From NCBI RefSeq assembly GCF_018842675.1, contig NZ_JAGTWO010000002.1, positions 224,841 to 288,840 of the forward strand: DNA of 64,000 nucleotides. The letters run 5' to 3'. Positions 60,422-64,000 of this stretch are shown here, piece by piece (within the stretch, counting starts at the first letter, position 1; every line of letters starts with the position of its first letter). The DNA comes from Candidatus Pantoea bituminis (GTDB lineage Bacteria; Pseudomonadota; Gammaproteobacteria; Enterobacterales; Enterobacteriaceae). The notes below the pieces were generated by a model that was given only the letters and a program-made list of their open reading frames with translations, searched no databases and was not told the origin of the DNA. Both the position numbers and the translations under genes were made by a program.

Positions 60422-61285
60422 TTACTTCAGCAGGGGCAGTTCATTGAGCAAGTTTTTGAGGTTTATCATATCCCACGGCATGTGTTCAGCAATGGTGAGT
60501 CCGACGGCTTCAGCCTCAGAGCTCGCCTGATTAATCAACGTGAGCACGTCTTCCATAGTCAGTTTCCCTTCTGCCACATCGCCAAAGTCATGTTCTCCAC
60601 GGCCCGGACGGGCAAAGAGAACGGACCGGAAAATTGACGGATCCAGTACATCAAGATCTAGATGAATTGCCAGATACTCAATTTTCTCCCTGGCAATCCA
60701 GTCCATTACCTCTTTACCACCGTTTTTGACCTGCTCAGGGCCTGATGTCGCAATATTATGACTGGAGAGGTAGTCGCTTTCATAAACCAACGGATCGTGG
60801 ATACCGGCGATCATAATTTTCGACGGCAAAAGCTTGTGCATGACGTGATTCACTAAATCCTGATCTCCGGTACCGATCAGCGCGCCCAGCACGTGGGCAT
60901 GGGCATTCGGGTACTGTTCAGCTGTCTGAACGTCAGGATGGGAGTCGACCCATAGCACGCCCAGCTTGTCCCCGTACTTTTTGAGCAGATGCGCAAAAGG
61001 TGCAAGTGAAACAAGGCAGTCGCCGCCCAAAATGACAAGCGCGTCAGGATCGTGCTTTTCAATCAGGGCGGCTGCATCATTCAGCTGGCTGATAATCTGT
61101 GGCTTGCCGGTAATGCCGTCTACTTCGGTCAGGGACTGGTTGCCGGGTGAGGCAACCGGAACTTCCTCTACTGGTCCTTTGGCTTCCGGAGCGAGGAAAG
61201 AAAGAAGAAGAGATCCGAGATGATAGGGAGGGTTGTTTCCGCCCTGCCACTGGGGAAAAGAAAGTCGAAGAGTCTTCCTGGTCAT
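60422..61285 (-). CDS. Arginase/agmatinase/formimidoylglutamase superfamily protein
   Basis: This 287-residue protein has the ureohydrolase fold. Metal-site segments are LVILGGDCLVS, VLWVDSHPDVQ, and AIHLDLDVLDPS, with IAEHMP near the end. The first segment carries Cys where arginases have His (GGDH), so the usual first Mn ligand is changed. A subset of the superfamily has GGDC, so this need not be loss of function, but arginase activity cannot be assumed. It is divergent from the TetR gene at 61683 and has an AATGAATGA palindrome in its promoter. Confidence 0.82.
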   Translation of the reverse strand: MTRKTLRLSFPQWQGGNNPPYHLGSLLLSFLAPEAKGPVEEVPVASPGNQSLTEVDGITGKPQIISQLNDAAALIEKHDPDALVILGGDCLVSLAPFAHLLKKYGDKLGVLWVDSHPDVQTAEQYPNAHAHVLGALIGTGDQDLVNHVMHKLLPSKIMIAGIHDPLVYESDYLSSHNIATSGPEQVKNGGKEVMDWIAREKIEYLAIHLDLDVLDPSIFRSVLFARPGRGEHDFGDVAEGKLTMEDVLTLINQASSEAEAVGLTIAEHMPWDMINLKNLLNELPLLK

Positions 61286-61386
61286 ATTATACCTGCCTTT
61301 ATTTTCGATAACTTCTGATAATCATGAAGCAGTCCGATTTCTGGCTTTCAGAACAGTAACTGCCATATCGAACAATTATAAATAAT

Positions 61387-61408
61387 AATGAATGACTGTT
61401 CATTCATT
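61387..61408. promoter_or_regulatory. TetR-type operator candidate at the arginase promoter
   Basis: AATGAATGAC and TTCATTCATT are near-perfect inverted arms (9 of 10) around TG. They resemble the 58491 palindrome, suggesting one regulator for the MFS and arginase genes. Confidence 0.55.
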
Positions 61409-61540
61409 GTCGACTATGTCAGAACCTGACGCAAGCTGAGCAGTTTGTTCAGGAAAAACTATATAGCTGATGGAGTGACCTGAAGTTTATTTTGCAATGT
61501 CCGCTTCTGGTACAAAGCGGACTGCCACGCCTGCCGATGT

Positions 61541-61566
61541 CCGCTATGAGCGAAAAGCGGACATGC
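61541..61566. repeat. Intergenic repeat GTCCGCTATGAGCGAAAAGC, copy 1
   Basis: The same sequence recurs at 62578-62598. A related GTCCGCTT...AAGCGGAC hairpin lies at 61499-61525. It looks like a dispersed enterobacterial intergenic element. Confidence 0.5.
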
Positions 61567-61631
61567 TATCGCCGTACATAAAAAAATTAGCAAACATGGT
61601 GAGCTTAAAAGCTAAAGATATACAAGTCCTT

Positions 61632-61661
61632 TCAATTGTAGATTGTTCGATCTACAATTGA
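61632..61661. promoter_or_regulatory. Perfect 12-bp inverted repeat before the TetR gene
   Basis: TCAATTGTAGAT and ATCTACAATTGA flank TGTTCG. It ends 21 bp before ATG 61683, so it probably is the autoregulatory operator of that TetR protein. Confidence 0.7.
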
Positions 61662-61682
61662 TTATCAACACAGGGGAATGAA

Positions 61683-62320
61683 ATGAAATCATCTGTTGGC
61701 AGACCTCGAGAATTCGATCCACAGGACTTCCTGAACACTGCACTGGAATGCTTCTGGCAGAATGGATATCGGGCAACCTCAATGGCCGATCTTATGAAAG
61801 CATCAGGCTTAGCTAGCGCCAGTATCTATAAGCTCTACCCGGATAAGCGAGCAATTTATCTTGCGGCGCTACACCAATACATGGATGAAGGTGTTTCCAG
61901 AGGAGCGAAGCGCGAGGTGGAGTTATCGCCAGAAGCTGCATTGCGCGAAATGCTCGATTTTGTGGCGCTTGTATCATCCTCTCCTGATGGAGAGAAAGGC
62001 TGTTTTACCATTGCCGCTGCCAGTGAACTTTTGCCGGGTGACGAAGAGGTAAAAAAAGGGTTCATCATAAATTTAATTCAATAATCAATCGGTTGGAAAG
62101 TATATTATCCAACGGTCAGACTCAGCAGGTCTTTCGACGCGATGAAAGCGCGAGAGTAATGGCTCTGAGCATTTTTATGATGCTGGAAGGGATGCGGGTA
62201 TACGGAAAAATTCAGCCTGATAGTGAGGAGCTCAAAAGGTGTAACGAATTTATTGTCAGATCGGTGCTCTTAAACAGAGATGTTGATAAGAAAGATCCTT
62301 CAAGTAAGGCATCAACATGA
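61683..62320 (+). pseudogene. TetR-family regulator, one-base frameshift
   Basis: The HTH is at about residues 10-58: FDPQDFLNTALECFWQNGY, ATSMADLMKASGLASASIYKLY. The C-terminal domain continues to 62084, where the A7 run at 62051-62057 is one base short. Adding one A gives EEVKKRVHHKFNSIINRLES and the frame runs to 62320, about 213 residues, the family norm. It is divergent from the arginase-family gene and carries a perfect inverted repeat at its own promoter. Confidence 0.8.
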
Positions 62321-62499
62321 CTAAAGTGGGCATAATTGTTCGGCGTCGGAAAAGAAGGCAAACAATGGTTGTGCTCGAATGTGAAGATGGCATGGCCTTA
62401 TGCGGTTGGATCGATAAAGGAAAGTTTTTCAAAAGGCGCTTTTCACTGTCTCAGCTAAAGATATGTGTGCCTTATTCAAACTTTTGGCCTCTGACTTGA
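62317..62499 (+). CDS. Small hypothetical protein
   Basis: A 60-codon frame overlaps the TetR stop by 4 bp (ATGA). It is rich in Lys and Arg (VGIIVRRRKRRQTMVVLECE) and contains ALCGWIDKGKFFKRRFSLSQ. I do not recognise a family. The overlap with the regulator stop is the only support for translation. Confidence 0.35.
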   Translation: MTKVGIIVRRRKRRQTMVVLECEDGMALCGWIDKGKFFKRRFSLSQLKICVPYSNFWPLT

Positions 62500-62871
62500 A
62501 GCGCCATGATCTCCCTTGCGGGTTGCTTTATACAGACGTCCGTTTATGGCACAGAGCCAACTGCCGTGGCCCCCATGTCCGCTATGAGCGAAAAGCGGAA
62601 GCTCGCAGTTAAGGTCGCAAATCAACGGTCGCATTACTAACATTGCGGTGTGTTAATCGGTCACAACCTTAAATTGCCAGAAAATAGCACAGCACAGGGC
62701 AGGCAACGCCCGCTCGCGGCACATAACGGACGTGCCAGAAAGACATGATTTCTGCCCTGATCAACTAGCGGACAACTCCGGTCGGGACGTTAACACCCTG
62801 CTGAGGGATAATTTGGTAATTTAACGGAAATGGTTAAGCTGTTTATACACTCGCTTAAGGGATAATCATAA
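62500..62871. other. Non-coding spacer before the CorA gene
   Basis: No gene is seen. It contains the second copy of the GTCCGCTATGAGCGAAAAGC element (62578-62598) and the promoter of the CorA gene. Confidence 0.5.
62578..62598. repeat. Intergenic repeat GTCCGCTATGAGCGAAAAGC, copy 2
   Basis: Matches 61541-61566 over the shared 20-mer. Confidence 0.5.
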
Positions 62872-63837
62872 ATGATTGTAAACAGTATGGTCTACCGCTC
62901 AGGCCGCGCCGCCGAGGCCGTCGATATTGAGGATATTAGCGAAGTCATTCAGGAAACTGATGCGTTTATATGGCTGGGACTCTGGCAGCCTGAGCCTGCC
63001 TTTATGTACAAAGTACAGGAAGAATTCGGCCTGCACGACCTGGCTGTAGAGGATGCACTTAACGCACATCAGCGGCCTAAAATAGAGCGTTACGGCAACT
63101 CGGTATTTATTGTGGCGAAGACTGCCAGCGGCCGGGGTGATAATATTGAATTTGGCGAAACGCATTTGTTTGTAGGACGGAACTATCTTATCACGGTTCG
63201 CCACGGTGCTTCAGAAAGCTATGCCCCCGTACGTGCCCGTGCTGGAGAGAATGCAGGCATGCTGTCATTCGGTCCGGCCTATCCACTTTACTGTATTCTG
63301 GATTTCATTGTGGACGGCTATGCAGAGCTGACCGCACGACTCAGTACAAAAATCGGTGAGATGGAAGCCATACTCTTTCACAATGAATTTGACCGTGAAG
63401 CCATCCAGAACGTGTATTCTCTTCGCCGTAATCTTCTCGCGCTCCGCAATGCAGCCCAGCCAGTTGAAGAAATCTGTACGGAGCTTATCCGTATTCATGA
63501 AGAGTTAATCCCGAAACCCCTCAGGGCGTATTTCAGAGATATTCAGGATCACGCCCGCCATGTTGTAACGGATGTCAACGACATGCGCGAACTGCTTGGC
63601 AGTGCGATGCACGTCAACCTTGCGCTGGTTTCAGTGCAGCAGAACGAAGTCGTCAAGAAACTTGCCGGCTGGGGTGCAATACTGGTGATCCCGACGGTAA
63701 TATTCAGTATGTATGGCATGAACTTCGACAACATGCCTGAACTTAAGACACTCTATGGCTATCCGGCGACAGTCACTGTCACACTGATAGCCTGCGCATT
63801 ATTGTGGCAGCGATTCAGGCGTGCTCGCTGGCTATGA
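62872..63837 (+). CDS. CorA-family divalent cation transporter
   Basis: This 321-residue protein has a large cytoplasmic N-terminal domain with the ending LAVEDALNAHQRPKIERYG, a long stalk helix, and two C-terminal membrane helices. The signature YGMNF is at residues 281-285, just after the first helix, and the second helix ends in basic residues (RFRRARWL). These proteins move Mg2+, Co2+ or Zn2+ as pentamers. ATG 62872 has AAGGGATAATC upstream. It is divergent in context from the regulators before it. Confidence 0.88.
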   Translation: MIVNSMVYRSGRAAEAVDIEDISEVIQETDAFIWLGLWQPEPAFMYKVQEEFGLHDLAVEDALNAHQRPKIERYGNSVFIVAKTASGRGDNIEFGETHLFVGRNYLITVRHGASESYAPVRARAGENAGMLSFGPAYPLYCILDFIVDGYAELTARLSTKIGEMEAILFHNEFDREAIQNVYSLRRNLLALRNAAQPVEEICTELIRIHEELIPKPLRAYFRDIQDHARHVVTDVNDMRELLGSAMHVNLALVSVQQNEVVKKLAGWGAILVIPTVIFSMYGMNFDNMPELKTLYGYPATVTVTLIACALLWQRFRRARWL

Positions 63838-63844
63838 TGCAAAC

Positions 63845-63880
63845 GTGGGCTGAAAGGCCGTCTGGTTTTTGAGCCCACTT
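63845..63880 (+). terminator. Hairpin after the CorA gene
   Basis: GTGGGCT and AGCCCAC form a 7-bp stem around about 20 nt that includes a T5 run. It is a possible but weak terminator. Confidence 0.4.
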
Positions 63881-64000
63881 CTGTGCTTTGAGGTCACATA
63901 CCGCCTGGCGTTCCTGGCAAAAATGCCATTGCTGCACGCATTCCACAAGGTTTGTCAGGTCATCCCTGTTATTTAGACATCGATGATTTCTGCTTTTGGT

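Noticed and set aside
63814..64000. Open minus-strand frame reaching the right edge
   Set aside because: It contains no start or family motif within the visible part and overlaps the CorA end; it cannot be judged without more sequence.

Overview
The window looks like part of a large, low-copy plasmid of an enterobacterium, most likely Erwiniaceae (Pantoea/Erwinia type). The grounds are an iteron-controlled Rep_3-type initiator gene with a GATC/AT-rich origin, a ParF/ParG-type partition remnant, a plasmid-borne umuC remnant, an ietAS-type ATPase/subtilase pair, several decayed insertion sequences, and protein sequences throughout that resemble enterobacterial families. I see no rRNA, tRNA or CRISPR array. 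The species is an inference.

Layout. 0-6 kb: an aldo/keto reductase end, a nucleotide-transporter-like MFS protein, a PQQ membrane dehydrogenase and a drug-type MFS transporter, with a shared palindrome in two of the promoter regions. 6.4-7.6 kb: an IS3-family relic. 7.7-15 kb: a GntR regulator, an ACS-type MFS transporter, an AEC permease and a leftward operon (monooxygenase-like small protein, isocitrate-type dehydrogenase, OtnK-type kinase, OtnC-type aldolase) that fits catabolism of a four-carbon sugar acid. A GTATAC-centred palindrome marks both promoters. 15-18.7 kb: a DeoR regulator, a DctA symporter and an Ldh-family dehydrogenase. 18.8-35.4 kb: a probable organosulfur scavenging locus with a LysR regulator, three SfnB/DszC-like flavoproteins, a YdfG-like SDR, two peptide-type substrate-binding proteins, one complete DppBCDF-type ABC system and three luciferase-like monooxygenase genes. 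36-42 kb: a DctA paralogue, a 2-hydroxyacid dehydrogenase, a VOC protein, an HMG-CoA-lyase-like enzyme, a type III CoA-transferase and a LysR regulator, overlapping like one operon for a dicarboxylic acid. 42.3-43.2 kb: an IS407-group relic. 43.6-48.8 kb: replication and partition region, followed by a roughly 220-bp repeat array that appears to be made of decayed umuC tails. 49.3-52.8 kb: ietA/ietS. 53-60.4 kb: an IS30 relic, a LysR plus nitronate monooxygenase pair, an MFS/TetR unit and a run of real pseudogenes. 60.4-63.8 kb: an arginase-family protein, a TetR regulator and a CorA-type transporter.

The most important caveat is that about twenty genes are interrupted by one missing base, nearly always inside a run of 4 or more G/C or 5 or more A/T. 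Restoring one base gives a normal full-length family member each time. That pattern is more like systematic homopolymer under-calling than biological decay. These genes are therefore listed over their restored span, with the lesion position stated. The 56.5-60.3 kb region is different: it carries nonsense changes and several lesions per gene and is probably truly decaying.
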